A stretch of 64,000 nucleotides of DNA, taken from positions 6,390 to 70,389 of the forward strand of contig CAVOZH010000007.1 of NCBI GenBank assembly GCA_963700955.1, in the 5' to 3' direction. Positions within the stretch are counted from its first letter, which is position 1. Every line of letters starts with the position of its first letter. Shown piece after piece: positions 28,265 through 36,556 of this stretch. A model generated the notes under the pieces. The model had not been told where the DNA came from. It saw nothing but the letters and a program-made list of their open reading frames with translations, and ran no database searches. A program made the translations under genes and the position numbers. This DNA is from Nocardioides_C sp963700955 (GTDB taxonomy: Bacteria > Actinomycetota > Actinomycetes > Propionibacteriales > Nocardioidaceae).

Positions 28265-28615
28265 ATGATCCTCGGCGTGGGCATCGACGTGGTCGACATC
28301 GGGCGTTTCGAAGAGGCCCTGGAACGGACTCCGACGCTGCGAGAACGGCTGTTCACCGAGCAGGAGCGGGACCGGCCCCTGGCCTCCCTCGCGGCGAGGT
28401 TCGCGGCCAAGGAGGCGCTCGCCAAGGCGCTGGGGGCACCCACCGGCATGCACTGGCACGACGCCGAGGTGGTCAGCGAGTCCAGCGGCAACCCGCAGTT
28501 CGAGATTCGCGGAAGCGTGCTCTCCCGCGCCAACGACCTCGGCGCGGCCACCGTGCACGTGTCGCTGTCCCACGACGCCGGCATCGCGTCGGCGGTCGTG
28601 ATCCTCGAGTCCTAG
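28265..28615 (+). CDS. acpS: Holo-[acyl-carrier-protein] synthase
   Basis: 116 residues. It transfers 4'-phosphopantetheine from CoA to ACP. GVGIDVVDIGRFEEAL holds the magnesium-binding Asp; RFAAKEALAKALG holds the Glu and catalytic Lys; VSLSHDAGIASAVVILE is the C-terminal signature. It starts 5 bases after glmS, so the two form one unit. The coding sequence ends 15 bases before a long palindrome (28631-28680) that should terminate transcription, separating it from nnr, its usual neighbour in related genomes. Confidence 0.95.
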   Translation: MILGVGIDVVDIGRFEEALERTPTLRERLFTEQERDRPLASLAARFAAKEALAKALGAPTGMHWHDAEVVSESSGNPQFEIRGSVLSRANDLGAATVHVSLSHDAGIASAVVILES

Positions 28616-28630
28616 GGGCCCCACCCTTGC

Positions 28631-28680
28631 GGGTCGTGTGGGTGAGGCCTCCCTATAGAGAGGCCTCGCCCACACGACCC
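28631..28680. repeat. Palindromic repeat A, flanking the AbiEi/DUF559-like gene
   Basis: Left arm 28631-28651 and right arm 28660-28680 pair over 21 bases with one mismatch, around the loop CCTATAGA. The core GTCGTGTGGGTGAGGCCTCC recurs almost unchanged in palindrome B at 29665-29716. Repeat A lies between the convergent ends of acpS and the DUF559-like gene, and the last eight codons and TAG stop of the latter are inside it. It can act as a two-way terminator, but its near copy on the other side of the gene suggests a mobile or REP-like element. Confidence 0.75.
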
Positions 28681-29648
28681 GGCTCGGAGGAGCCGCCTAC
28701 CCCCACTGCGCTCAGGTCGCGCGCGATCGCGGCCGGGTCGCGACGGAGCTCGAATGTCGTGCAGCGCAGGACGATCGACCCCTCGACGACCAGTCCGCGC
28801 TCACGAGGCATGTCGGCCGCCCAGTGCTCGACCTCCATGTGGAAGCCGCCGTCCACCTCCAGAACAACGACCCGTCCGTCAGGCAGTCGCCACTCGCAGT
28901 CGGTATAGCGCAATGCGCCGTTAGCGTCGCGGCGACGGACCTGCCGGTCGGGGAGCGGCAGGCCGCTTCGGCGACAGAGCGCGCCGATGTCGATCTCCGC
29001 ATGGGACTGCGCTCCGCCCGCGATGTCAGCGAGGGTGCTACGGAACTGTTTGGCGCGGCGGAGCGGTCGCATCATGTCGAGCCAGAGAAGCAGGCTGTCG
29101 GGCGTCGTCAGTCGCTGTTGTACGACGGCTGCCAGCACGCCGTTGGCGGTCCGGGCAGAACGGGTGTAGCCCGCGAACAGCAAGACCGCGGGCTCGATCC
29201 GGCAGACCGGGGCACGCCTTCCCGGCAGCTTCATCGCCTCGATGTCGCGCCGGGTGCGGACGAAGTCGATGCCCTTCACCGGCGCCACGTCGGCGCTGTC
29301 AGGGACGAGGATCGTGATGTCGGGGCGCTCCCAGTTGCGGAGGCGTTGGATCTTTGCCGCGCTCAGGCCGCCAACGGCACAGCCGGGGCCGGCGTGGAGG
29401 ATGCCGGTCCACGCCCGTTGGACCCAGGTGAGCTCGCCCGTCGTCGTACTGACCACCATGGGTGTGCGCACCACCCAGCGACGGGCGGCGACCTGGTGGC
29501 GCACGGTGTTGTGGTCGAGACCAAGGGCATTGAGCTGGCGGCGTGACACCATTCCCGCCTGGGAAGCGAGCAGCGCGGCGAGCTGCTGTGACTCCATCAT
29601 GGCGACCACCTTGGCCGGGACCCGCCGAGTCGCGGGCCGCTCGTCCAC
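28653..29648 (-). CDS. AbiEi-like winged-helix protein with C-terminal DUF559/VSR-type nuclease-like domain
   Basis: 331 residues from GTG 29648 (GGAG just upstream) or 315 from ATG 29600. The N-terminus (LLASQAGMVSRRQLNALGLDHNTVRHQVAARRW) is the winged helix of AbiEi-type antitoxin-domain proteins. The C-terminus (about 225-310) has HAEIDIGAL, YTDCEWRLPDG and VVLEVDGGFH, the spaced acidic pattern of DUF559/very-short-patch-repair-like PD-(D/E)XK folds. Actinobacteria, especially Nocardioides-like genomes, carry many such genes of unknown role; no AbiEii-type toxin is adjacent. It is opposite in direction to its surroundings, interrupts glmS-acpS-nnr-alr, and is bracketed by two near-identical palindromes, one of which supplies its stop codon. 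Function unknown; transfer or transposition is an inference. Confidence 0.72.
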   Translation of the reverse strand: MDERPATRRVPAKVVAMMESQQLAALLASQAGMVSRRQLNALGLDHNTVRHQVAARRWVVRTPMVVSTTTGELTWVQRAWTGILHAGPGCAVGGLSAAKIQRLRNWERPDITILVPDSADVAPVKGIDFVRTRRDIEAMKLPGRRAPVCRIEPAVLLFAGYTRSARTANGVLAAVVQQRLTTPDSLLLWLDMMRPLRRAKQFRSTLADIAGGAQSHAEIDIGALCRRSGLPLPDRQVRRRDANGALRYTDCEWRLPDGRVVVLEVDGGFHMEVEHWAADMPRERGLVVEGSIVLRCTTFELRRDPAAIARDLSAVGVGGSSEPGRVGEASL

Positions 29649-29664
29649 AGGGACTCCGCCCTAC

Positions 29665-29716
29665 GCAGGTCGTGTGGGTGGGGCCTCCGTATAGGGAGGC
29701 CTCACCCACACGACTC
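29665..29716. repeat. Palindromic repeat B, flanking the AbiEi/DUF559-like gene
   Basis: A near copy of repeat A: GGTCGTGTGGGTGGGGCCTCC then TATAG loop then the complementary arm ending CCCACACGACT. It fills most of the 83-base gap between the divergent DUF559-like gene and nnr, beginning 17 bases from the former's GTG start. Any transcript crossing it would carry a stable hairpin close to the ribosome site. About 45 of 52 positions agree with repeat A. Confidence 0.75.
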
Positions 29717-29731
29717 GCCTAGGGTGAGGGC

Positions 29732-31117
29732 ATGCGCAGCGCTCACACCGTGGACGAGGTACGACGGGCGGAGGGCGAGCTGCTCGCGGCGCTTCCCGAG
29801 GGCGCCCTCATGCAGCGGGCCGCGGCCGGCCTGGCCTACGCCGTCCTCGACCTGCTGGGCAACGGTTACGGCCGCAGGGTGCTCCTTCTGGTCGGCTCAG
29901 GGGACAACGGCGGCGACGCGCTCTTCGCCGGAGCGATGCTCGCCCGCCGCGGCGTCGCGGTCGAGGCGCTCCTGCTCAGCCCTGACAACGCCCACGCGCT
30001 CGGGTCGAAGGCGTTGCGTCAGGCGGGCGGCCGCATGGTCGCGGACACCGATGCCGCCCAGATCCCCGACGTGGTGGTCGACGGGATCGTGGGCATCGGG
30101 GGCAGGGGCGGCCTGCGCGAGGACGCCGCCCGCGTCGTGTCGTCGCTGCAAGGTATTCCGTTCGTCGCCGTGGACGTGCCCTCGGGCGTGAACGTCGACA
30201 CCGGCGAGGTCACGGGCCCCCACGTGGACGCCGCGGTGACCGTCACCTTCGGGACCCACAAGATCGCGCACCTCGTCGACCCCGCGGCTCGTGCCTGTGG
30301 CGCCGTGCACCTCGTGGACATCGGGCTCGACCTTCCCGTGGCGGAGGTCACCGCGCTTCAGGCCGAGGACGTGGCGGCGATGCTGCCGGTGCCGGGCGCC
30401 GCCGCGCACAAGTACTCCCGCGGGGTGGTCGGCGTCCGGGCGGGGTCCGAGCGCTACCCGGGTGCGGGCGTGCTGTGCACCTCGGGCGCTTCGACCGGCT
30501 TCGTCGGGATGGTCCGGTACGACGGGGGAGCGGCGGACCTCGTGCGCCAGGCGCACCCGGAGGTCGTGGCCGGGGCCGGCCAGGTGCAGGCATGGGTCGT
30601 GGGCTCCGGTGGCGGCGACGACGCGGGGGAGGCCCTGCGACTGTGTCGCGAGGACGGCGTGCCGCTCGTGGTCGACGCCGACGCCCTTGCCCACGTCACC
30701 GGGCCCCTCGTCGTACCGGCCCTGCTCACGCCCCACGCCGGCGAGCTGGCCCGGATGCTCGGGGTGGAACGCGAGGAGGTGGAGGCGGAACAGCTCAGGT
30801 TCGCCCGTCAGGCGGCCTCGCACTACGCAGCCGTCGTGCTCCTGAAGGGCCGGCACACGCTCGTCGCAGCACCCGACGGCCGGGTGCGGGTCTCGACCTC
30901 GGGCGTCCCCTGGCTGGCGACCGCCGGCTCGGGCGACGTGCTCGCGGGCCTGTGCGGCGCCCTGCTCGCCGCTGGCCTCGACCCGGTCGACGCGGGATCC
31001 GTGGGCGCTTGGCTGCACGGAGCGGCTGCCGCACACGCCGGTGGGGGCGGCCCGGTCACCGCGCCGGAGGTCGCGGCAGCGGTGCCGGTGGTGTCCCGCG
31101 CGCTGCTCCAGCGCTGA
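29732..31117 (+). CDS. nnr: Bifunctional NAD(P)H-hydrate epimerase / ADP-dependent NAD(P)H-hydrate dehydratase
   Basis: 461 residues, two fused repair enzymes. The N-terminal YjeF_N epimerase (about 1-210) has GSGDNGGDALFAGAML, VDGIVGIGGRGG and VDVPSGVNVDTGEV; the C-terminal carbohydrate-kinase-like dehydratase (about 220-460) has HKYSRGVVGVRAGSERYPGA, LTPHAGELARMLG, LLKGRHTLV and the catalytic ATAGSGDVLAGLCGALLA. Together they restore NAD(P)H from the damaged hydrate forms. ATG 29732 follows GGGTGAGGG. Palindrome B lies just upstream. It is followed 21 bases later by alr, the usual order. Confidence 0.95.
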   Translation: MRSAHTVDEVRRAEGELLAALPEGALMQRAAAGLAYAVLDLLGNGYGRRVLLLVGSGDNGGDALFAGAMLARRGVAVEALLLSPDNAHALGSKALRQAGGRMVADTDAAQIPDVVVDGIVGIGGRGGLREDAARVVSSLQGIPFVAVDVPSGVNVDTGEVTGPHVDAAVTVTFGTHKIAHLVDPAARACGAVHLVDIGLDLPVAEVTALQAEDVAAMLPVPGAAAHKYSRGVVGVRAGSERYPGAGVLCTSGASTGFVGMVRYDGGAADLVRQAHPEVVAGAGQVQAWVVGSGGGDDAGEALRLCREDGVPLVVDADALAHVTGPLVVPALLTPHAGELARMLGVEREEVEAEQLRFARQAASHYAAVVLLKGRHTLVAAPDGRVRVSTSGVPWLATAGSGDVLAGLCGALLAAGLDPVDAGSVGAWLHGAAAAHAGGGGPVTAPEVAAAVPVVSRALLQR

Positions 31118-31138
31118 AGATGTCAAGATGTCACCGTC

Positions 31139-32290
31139 ATGAGCACCCCTCCTCCGACGTCCGCGCGCGCTGAGATCGTCGTGGACCTCGACGCCGTGCG
31201 CCACAACGTGCGGACCCTCAAGGACCGGGTCGAGGGTCGCGCGCTCATGGTCGTGGTGAAGGCCGACGGCTACGGCCACGGCATGCTCGAGGTTGCTCGC
31301 GCCGCCCGCGAGGCCGGGGCCGACTGGCTGGGTGTCGCGGTGGTCGAGGAGGCGCTCGCCCTGCGCGCCGCGGGCGACACCGGCCCCCTGCTGACCTGGC
31401 TCGCCGTGCCTGGTGAGGACTTCCGGCCCGCCGTCGAGGCCGAGGTCGACGTCACCGCCTACACCGTGAGCCAGCTCGACGAGATCCGTTGCGCAGCCGA
31501 GGCGGCGGACGTCCGCGCGCGCGTGCAGCTGAAGATCGACACCGGTCTCTCCCGGGGTGGCTCGACGCAGGAGGCGTGGCCCGACCTCGTCGCCGCGGCC
31601 GTCGCGGCGGAGGCGTCCGGCGAGATCCGGGTGAGCGGGGTCTGGTCGCACTTCGCGTGCAGCGACGAACCCGAGCACCCCGCGAACGACGCCCAGGAGG
31701 AGGTCTTCCGCTGGGCCGTCGACCTGGCCGAGCAGTCGGGCCTCCGGCCGGAGGTGCGCCACCTGTGCAACTCCGCGGGTGCCCTGACCCGCCCCTCGTC
31801 GTGGTTCGACCTGGTTCGTTGCGGGATCGCTGCCTACGGCCTCACCCCGATGCCCGAGGTGGCGAGCTCCGGCGAGCTCGGCCTGGTCCCGGCCATGACG
31901 GTCCAGGGCAGGCTCGCGGTGGTCAAGGAGGTGCGCGCCGGCTCGGGGGTCTCCTACGGCCACACCTACGTCGCTGCCCACGACACGACGGTCGGTGTGG
32001 TGCCGGCCGGCTACGCCGACGGCATCCCGCGGCACGCCTCGTCGAAGGCGCCGGTCCTCGCCGCCGGGCAGGTCCGCCCGATCGCCGGACGGGTCTGCAT
32101 GGACCAGTTCGTGCTCGACCTGGGGGATGCCGACGCCGCCGCGGGCGACCCGGTGGTGCTGTTCGGGCGCGGCGAGCACGGCGCACCGACCGCTCAGGAC
32201 TGGGCGGACGCCTGCGGCACCATCAGCTACGAGATCGTGACGCGCATCGGAGGACGCATGCAACGCAGGTACGTCGGAGCCGGCACATGA
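31139..32290 (+). CDS. alr: Alanine racemase
   Basis: 383 residues. It makes D-alanine for peptidoglycan. The PLP-binding Lys is in VVKADGYGHG near residue 40; the second catalytic base Tyr is in GVSYGHTY near residue 265; PLP contacts include LCNSAGAL, RCGIAAYG and GYADGIPR, and the C-terminal domain has GRVCMDQFVLDLG and YEIVTRIGGRM. ATG 31139 is close behind nnr. It is the second gene of the nnr-alr-hydrolase-tsaE-tsaB-rimI-tsaD chain. Confidence 0.97.
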   Translation: MSTPPPTSARAEIVVDLDAVRHNVRTLKDRVEGRALMVVVKADGYGHGMLEVARAAREAGADWLGVAVVEEALALRAAGDTGPLLTWLAVPGEDFRPAVEAEVDVTAYTVSQLDEIRCAAEAADVRARVQLKIDTGLSRGGSTQEAWPDLVAAAVAAEASGEIRVSGVWSHFACSDEPEHPANDAQEEVFRWAVDLAEQSGLRPEVRHLCNSAGALTRPSSWFDLVRCGIAAYGLTPMPEVASSGELGLVPAMTVQGRLAVVKEVRAGSGVSYGHTYVAAHDTTVGVVPAGYADGIPRHASSKAPVLAAGQVRPIAGRVCMDQFVLDLGDADAAAGDPVVLFGRGEHGAPTAQDWADACGTISYEIVTRIGGRMQRRYVGAGT

Positions 32291-32339
32291 GCGCCCGACG
32301 GAAGTGCTCGCTCCGCTCACCCTTCCGCGAGGACCCCGC

Positions 32340-33395
32340 ATGAGCACGCGCCGCAGGCTTCTCGGGGTTGCGGCCGCCGCAGCCGGCACGCTCGTCGCAG
32401 GTGGCACCGCGGCCGCGCTCGCGCAGCGGCGCGCGGTCCGGAAGCGCCGGGCGCAGTCGACGTCCCGGGACGAGTTCGGCAGCCTGCGCTCCGAGCCGGT
32501 GCGGGTGACGACCACCGACGGGATCCGCCTCCACGCGGAGGTCGACGAACCCGACGACGCGACCGGCCGGCCGGCGATCGTCTTCGTGCACGGGTACGCC
32601 CTCAACCTCGACTGCTGGCACTTCCAGCGCGAGCACTTCCGCGGCTCGCACCGCCTGGTGTTCTACGACCAGCGCTCGCACGGGCGGTCGGACCGCTCCC
32701 CGTCCGGCAACGCGACGATCGACCAGCTCGGGCGCGACCTGAAGTCCGTCATCGAGCAGCTCGTGCCCGTCGGCCCGGTGGTCCTCGTCGGACACTCCAT
32801 GGGCGGGATGACGATCATGTCGCTCGCCGACCACCACCCCGAGCTGTTCGGCGACCGGGTCGTCGGCGTGGGCCTGGTGTCGACGACGGCGGGAGGCCTC
32901 AAGACGCACCGCGTGCTCGGCCCGTACCTTCCCGACCGGCTGATGCGGGAGATCACGCCGCGCGCCATGGCGCTGCTGGCTCGTGCCCCCGGGCTCGTGG
33001 ACGGCGCCCGTCGTACCGGGTCCGACATCGGCTTCCTGGTCACCAGCAAGATGGCCTTCGGGTCGGAGGTCCCCACGCCGTACGTGGAGTTCGTCGACGA
33101 GATGCTCGCGCAGACCCCGTTCGAGGTGATCGCGGAGTTCTTCCCGAACTTCGACCAGCTCGACAAGTTCTCCGTGCTTCACGCGTTCGAGAAGGTCCCC
33201 ACCACCATCATCTGCGGCACCGAGGACGTGCTCACCTCGATCGGGCACAGCCGCAAGATGGCCTCGCGGATCCGTGGCGCGCAGCTCCTCGAGATCCCGG
33301 ACTCGGGCCACATGGTGATCCTCGAACGCGGCAAGCAGGTCAACACCGCCCTCGAGCGGATGATCGCGGAGGCCTCCTCCGAGGAAGTCGCATGA
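32340..33395 (+). CDS. Alpha/beta-fold hydrolase with N-terminal export-like segment
   Basis: 351 residues from ATG 32340 (GAGG ten bases upstream). The N-terminus STRRRLLGVAAAAAGTLVAGG has the twin-Arg plus hydrophobic look of an exported or membrane-anchored protein. The hydrolase core shows FVHGYALNLDCWHFQ (oxyanion loop), nucleophile elbow VGHSMGGM, acid Asp in CGTEDVLTS and His in PDSGHMVILE. Substrate unknown. Its position between alr and tsaE is seen in many actinobacteria and suggests co-transcription, not necessarily shared function. Its stop overlaps the next start by 4 bases. Confidence 0.9.
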   Translation: MSTRRRLLGVAAAAAGTLVAGGTAAALAQRRAVRKRRAQSTSRDEFGSLRSEPVRVTTTDGIRLHAEVDEPDDATGRPAIVFVHGYALNLDCWHFQREHFRGSHRLVFYDQRSHGRSDRSPSGNATIDQLGRDLKSVIEQLVPVGPVVLVGHSMGGMTIMSLADHHPELFGDRVVGVGLVSTTAGGLKTHRVLGPYLPDRLMREITPRAMALLARAPGLVDGARRTGSDIGFLVTSKMAFGSEVPTPYVEFVDEMLAQTPFEVIAEFFPNFDQLDKFSVLHAFEKVPTTIICGTEDVLTSIGHSRKMASRIRGAQLLEIPDSGHMVILERGKQVNTALERMIAEASSEEVA

Positions 33396-34339
33396 CGGAG
33401 AAGGTGGTCCCCGGCGCCCTGGTGGTGCACGAGGTGGGTCCCGAGCGCGCCGATGACGTGCTCCGCGTCGTGCACGCCGCGTTCGGCGCTCGTCCCGTCC
33501 TCGAGCCGCCCTCCACGGCGACCGACGAGACGGTCGACTCCCTGGCCGTGGCGCTCGCAGCCCACCGGGGCCTGCTTGCCGTCGACGGAGGGACCCCGGT
33601 CGGGGCGATGCTGCTCGAGCCGGACGGGCACCTGCTGCGGATGCGCCGCGTGTCGGTCGACCCGGAGGCCCAGAGCTCGGGCGTGGCCGGTGCGATGGTC
33701 GGGACCGCCGAGCGCATCGCGGCAGACAAGGGGTACGACGGTCTGGTGCTCGGCGCTCGCGCGGAGCTGCCCGCGACGGTCGACTTCTGGCACCACCTCG
33801 GCTACGACGAGCTGACCCGTGAGGGCACCTGGCTCACCATGGCGAAGGCGCTGCCTGTCGAGATCACGGCTACCACGTCGGAGGACACCTGGGCGCTGGG
33901 CGAGCGGCTCGCGAAGGTGCTCCGCGCCGGTGACCTCGTGATCCTCAGCGGCGACCTGGGCGCGGGGAAGACGACGTTCACCCAGGGCCTGGGCAAGGGG
34001 CTGGGGGTGCGGGGCCAGGTCACCTCGCCGACCTTCGTCATCTCGCGCGTCCACCCATCCCTCCACGACGGTCCGCCGCTCGTCCACGTGGACGCCTACC
34101 GGCTCGGTGGCATCGACGAGCTCGACGACCTCGACCTCGACACCTCCCTCGACGACGCGGTGACAGTGGTGGAATGGGGCGAAGGGGTCGCCGAGGGTCT
34201 TGCCGAGACCCGGCTCGAGGTGACCATCCTCCGCGCCCGGGGCGACGACCCGCTGAGCGAGCACGACCCGCGGCATCTGCGGTTCACGCCCGTGGGCGCA
34301 CGCTGGATCGGTGCCGGGCTGCACGACGCCCTCACGTAA
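33392..34339 (+). CDS. tsaE: GNAT-TsaE fusion: tRNA t6A synthesis ATPase with N-terminal acetyltransferase-like domain
   Basis: 315 residues, about twice the normal TsaE length. Residues about 1-155 look like a GNAT domain (RMRRVSVDPEAQSSGVAGAMVGTAERIA, then DFWHHLGYDEL). Residues about 160-315 are TsaE: Walker A SGDLGAGKTTFTQGLG, SPTFVISRVHP, VHVDAYRLGG and VVEWGEGV. TsaE hydrolyses ATP to support the TsaBCD-dependent formation of N6-threonylcarbamoyl-adenosine on tRNA. tsaB and tsaD follow in the same operon. The GNAT half lacks an assigned substrate. ATG 33392 overlaps the hydrolase stop (ATGA). Confidence 0.92.
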   Translation: MTEKVVPGALVVHEVGPERADDVLRVVHAAFGARPVLEPPSTATDETVDSLAVALAAHRGLLAVDGGTPVGAMLLEPDGHLLRMRRVSVDPEAQSSGVAGAMVGTAERIAADKGYDGLVLGARAELPATVDFWHHLGYDELTREGTWLTMAKALPVEITATTSEDTWALGERLAKVLRAGDLVILSGDLGAGKTTFTQGLGKGLGVRGQVTSPTFVISRVHPSLHDGPPLVHVDAYRLGGIDELDDLDLDTSLDDAVTVVEWGEGVAEGLAETRLEVTILRARGDDPLSEHDPRHLRFTPVGARWIGAGLHDALT

Positions 34340-34348
34340 CCTCGACTC

Positions 34349-34987
34349 GTGCTTCTCGCCTTCGACACCGCAACCCCTGCCGTCACCGTCGCCTTGTACG
34401 ACGGTGAGCAGGTCGTCGCGGAGCGCACCACGGTCGACGCCATGCGTCACGGCGAGCTGCTCGCTCCGGAGATCAGCTCCGTGCTCGTGGAGGCCGGCCT
34501 CGTGCGCCAGGACCTCACCGCCATCGCCGTGGGGGTCGGGCCTGGGCCGTTCACCGGTCTCAGGGTCGGCCTGATGACGGCCCGGACCCTCGCCGCGGTC
34601 CTCGAGATCCCGGTCTACGGCGTCTGCACGCTCGACGTGCTCGCCGCCGAGGCGGTCGACACCGGCACGGTCGACGGGCCGTTCCACGTCGCGACCGATG
34701 CCCGCCGCAAAGAGGTGTACTGGGCGTCGTACGACGCCGACGGCACCCGGCTCAGCGGGCCGGAGGTGCTCAAGCCGGCCACGGTCGCCACCGACGGACC
34801 GGTCGTGGGTCGCGGCGCTGTCCTGTACCCCGAGGCGTTCCCCGACGGCCGCGGTCCCGTGAACCCGGCCGCCGGTGTCCTCGCCCGTGTCGTCGCCGAG
34901 GAGCGGGTGGAGCTCTACGACCCCGAGCCGATGTACCTCCGGCGTCCCGACATCGCCGAGCCGCACAAGCCCAAGCGGGTCTCGTGA
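34349..34987 (+). CDS. tsaB: tRNA t6A biosynthesis protein TsaB
   Basis: 212 residues starting at GTG 34349. The ASKHA-fold start LLAFDTATPAVTVALYDG and the signature AIAVGVGPGPFTGLRVGLMTARTLA identify TsaB, the non-catalytic partner that dimerises with TsaD and binds TsaE. ATDARRKEVYWASYDADG is a further family segment. It starts 9 bases after the GNAT-TsaE gene and its stop overlaps rimI by 4 bases, so stoichiometric synthesis with the other t6A proteins is likely. Confidence 0.95.
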   Translation: MLLAFDTATPAVTVALYDGEQVVAERTTVDAMRHGELLAPEISSVLVEAGLVRQDLTAIAVGVGPGPFTGLRVGLMTARTLAAVLEIPVYGVCTLDVLAAEAVDTGTVDGPFHVATDARRKEVYWASYDADGTRLSGPEVLKPATVATDGPVVGRGAVLYPEAFPDGRGPVNPAAGVLARVVAEERVELYDPEPMYLRRPDIAEPHKPKRVS

Positions 34988-35445
34988 GGCTCCGCCCCGC
35001 CACCTCGGAGGACGCGCCTGCCCTCGCGGCGCTTGAGACGGAGCTGTTCGGGGTCGACGCCTGGTCCGAGCCTGCCGTGCTGAGCGAGGTCGAGGGGGCG
35101 GGCCGCCACGCGGTCGTCGCCGTGGACGGCGACCAGCTCTTGGGCTACGCGGTCATCATGGGGTCCGGCGACGTCGTGGACCTGCAGCGGATCGCCGTGT
35201 TCCCCGACCGCCAGCGCCAGGGGATCGCGCGGACGCTGCTCGACGAGGCGCTGGCCCGGGCGGCCGCCGGCGGGGCGCACCGCGTGCTGCTCGAGGTGAG
35301 CGCCTCGAACGCGGCCGCGCTCGCGCTCTACGCCGCCGCCGACTTCGTGGAGATCGACCGCCGTCGCAGGTACTACCGCGACGGCACCGACGCCGTGGTC
35401 ATGCGGCGCTCGTTGGGGCGCGCTGCCTGCGGCGGGAGAGGATAG
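34984..35445 (+). CDS. rimI: Ribosomal protein S18 alanine N-acetyltransferase
   Basis: 153 residues from GTG 34984 (GTGA overlap with tsaB). GNAT motif A is VVDLQRIAVFPDRQRQGIARTLLDEAL, and EVSASNAAALALYAAADFVEIDRRRRYYRDG is the RimI-type C-terminal pattern with Asn and Tyr catalytic candidates. RimI acetylates the N-terminus of S18 and sits between tsaB and tsaD in many bacteria. tsaD follows after 4 bases. Confidence 0.93.
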   Translation: MRLRPATSEDAPALAALETELFGVDAWSEPAVLSEVEGAGRHAVVAVDGDQLLGYAVIMGSGDVVDLQRIAVFPDRQRQGIARTLLDEALARAAAGGAHRVLLEVSASNAAALALYAAADFVEIDRRRRYYRDGTDAVVMRRSLGRAACGGRG

Positions 35446-35449
35446 GGAC

Positions 35450-36502
35450 ATGGCGAACATCGACGGGCCCCTCGTGCTCGGCGTCGAGACCTCCTGTGAC
35501 GAGACCGGCGTCGGGATCGTGCGCGGGCACGACCTGCTCGCCGACGCCGTCGCCTCGAGCGTCGAGGAGCACGCCCGCTTCGGCGGTGTCGTGCCCGAGG
35601 TCGCCTCGCGCGCGCACCTCGAGGCGATGGTGCCCACGATCGAGCGGGCCTGCGACACCGCCGGTGTCTCGCTGAACGACGTCGACGCGATCGCCGTCAC
35701 CAGCGGGCCCGGGCTCGCAGGTGCGCTGCTCGTCGGCGTGGCCGCGGCCAAGGCACTTGCGATCGGGCTGGGCAAGCCGATCTACGGCGTGAACCACCTC
35801 GCCGCACACGTCGCGGTCGACCAGCTCGAGCACGGGCCCCTGCCCGAGCCGTGCGTGGCGATGCTGGTCAGCGGCGGGCACTCCTCGCTGCTCAAGGTCG
35901 AGGACGTCACGACCGGCGTCGAGCCGCTCGGTGCGACCATCGACGATGCCGCCGGCGAGGCCTTCGACAAGGTGGCCCGGCTGCTCGGACTGCCCTTCCC
36001 GGGTGGGCCGTACGTCGACAAGGCCGCGCGGTCGGGCAGCTCTGTGGCGATCGACTTCCCGCGCGGCCTGACCTCGGGCCGCGACCTGCAACGCCACCGC
36101 TTCGACTTCTCGTTCTCCGGTCTGAAGACCGCCGTTGCCCGGTGGGTCGAGGCGCGGGAGCGCTCGGGGGAGCCCGTCCCGGTGAACGACGTCGCGGCGT
36201 CCTTCCAGGAGGCGGTGTGCGACGTGCTGACCCGCAAGGCGATCGACGCGGCCGTCGTACACGGCATCGAGGACATCCTCATCGGCGGCGGGGTCGCGGC
36301 GAACTCCCGGCTCCGGGTGCTGGCGGAGGAGCGCGCCGCCGCGAAGGGCATCCGGGTGCGGGTCCCACGACCGGGCCTGTGCACGGACAACGGCGCGATG
36401 GTCGCAGCGCTCGGCTCGGAGCTCGTCATCCGCGGCCGCATGCCGTCGGAGCTCGACCTCCCGGCCGACTCCAGCATGCCGATCACCACGATCGTCGCCT
36501 GA
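35450..36502 (+). CDS. tsaD: tRNA N6-adenosine threonylcarbamoyltransferase TsaD
   Basis: 350 residues. The Kae1/TsaD ASKHA fold opens with LGVETSCDETGVGIV. The metal-binding His pair is in NHLAAHVAV; SGGHSSLLKV, GEAFDKVARLLGLPFPGGP, FSFSGLKTAV and IGGGVAANSRLR complete the nucleotide and metal site with Asp in CTDNGAMVA. It transfers the threonylcarbamoyl group to A37 of ANN-decoding tRNAs, together with TsaB and TsaE encoded just upstream. Last gene of the plus-strand chain; the following gene is convergent. Confidence 0.97.
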   Translation: MANIDGPLVLGVETSCDETGVGIVRGHDLLADAVASSVEEHARFGGVVPEVASRAHLEAMVPTIERACDTAGVSLNDVDAIAVTSGPGLAGALLVGVAAAKALAIGLGKPIYGVNHLAAHVAVDQLEHGPLPEPCVAMLVSGGHSSLLKVEDVTTGVEPLGATIDDAAGEAFDKVARLLGLPFPGGPYVDKAARSGSSVAIDFPRGLTSGRDLQRHRFDFSFSGLKTAVARWVEARERSGEPVPVNDVAASFQEAVCDVLTRKAIDAAVVHGIEDILIGGGVAANSRLRVLAEERAAAKGIRVRVPRPGLCTDNGAMVAALGSELVIRGRMPSELDLPADSSMPITTIVA

Positions 36503-36556
36503 GGCGCCGGCGGGGGGCTTTCCCGAGGGACCTGGGAGACCTGGGGCCGACCGCGC

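Noticed and set aside
29897..32605. 902-codon minus-strand frame
   Set aside because: Antisense shadow of nnr, alr and the hydrolase; no family features.
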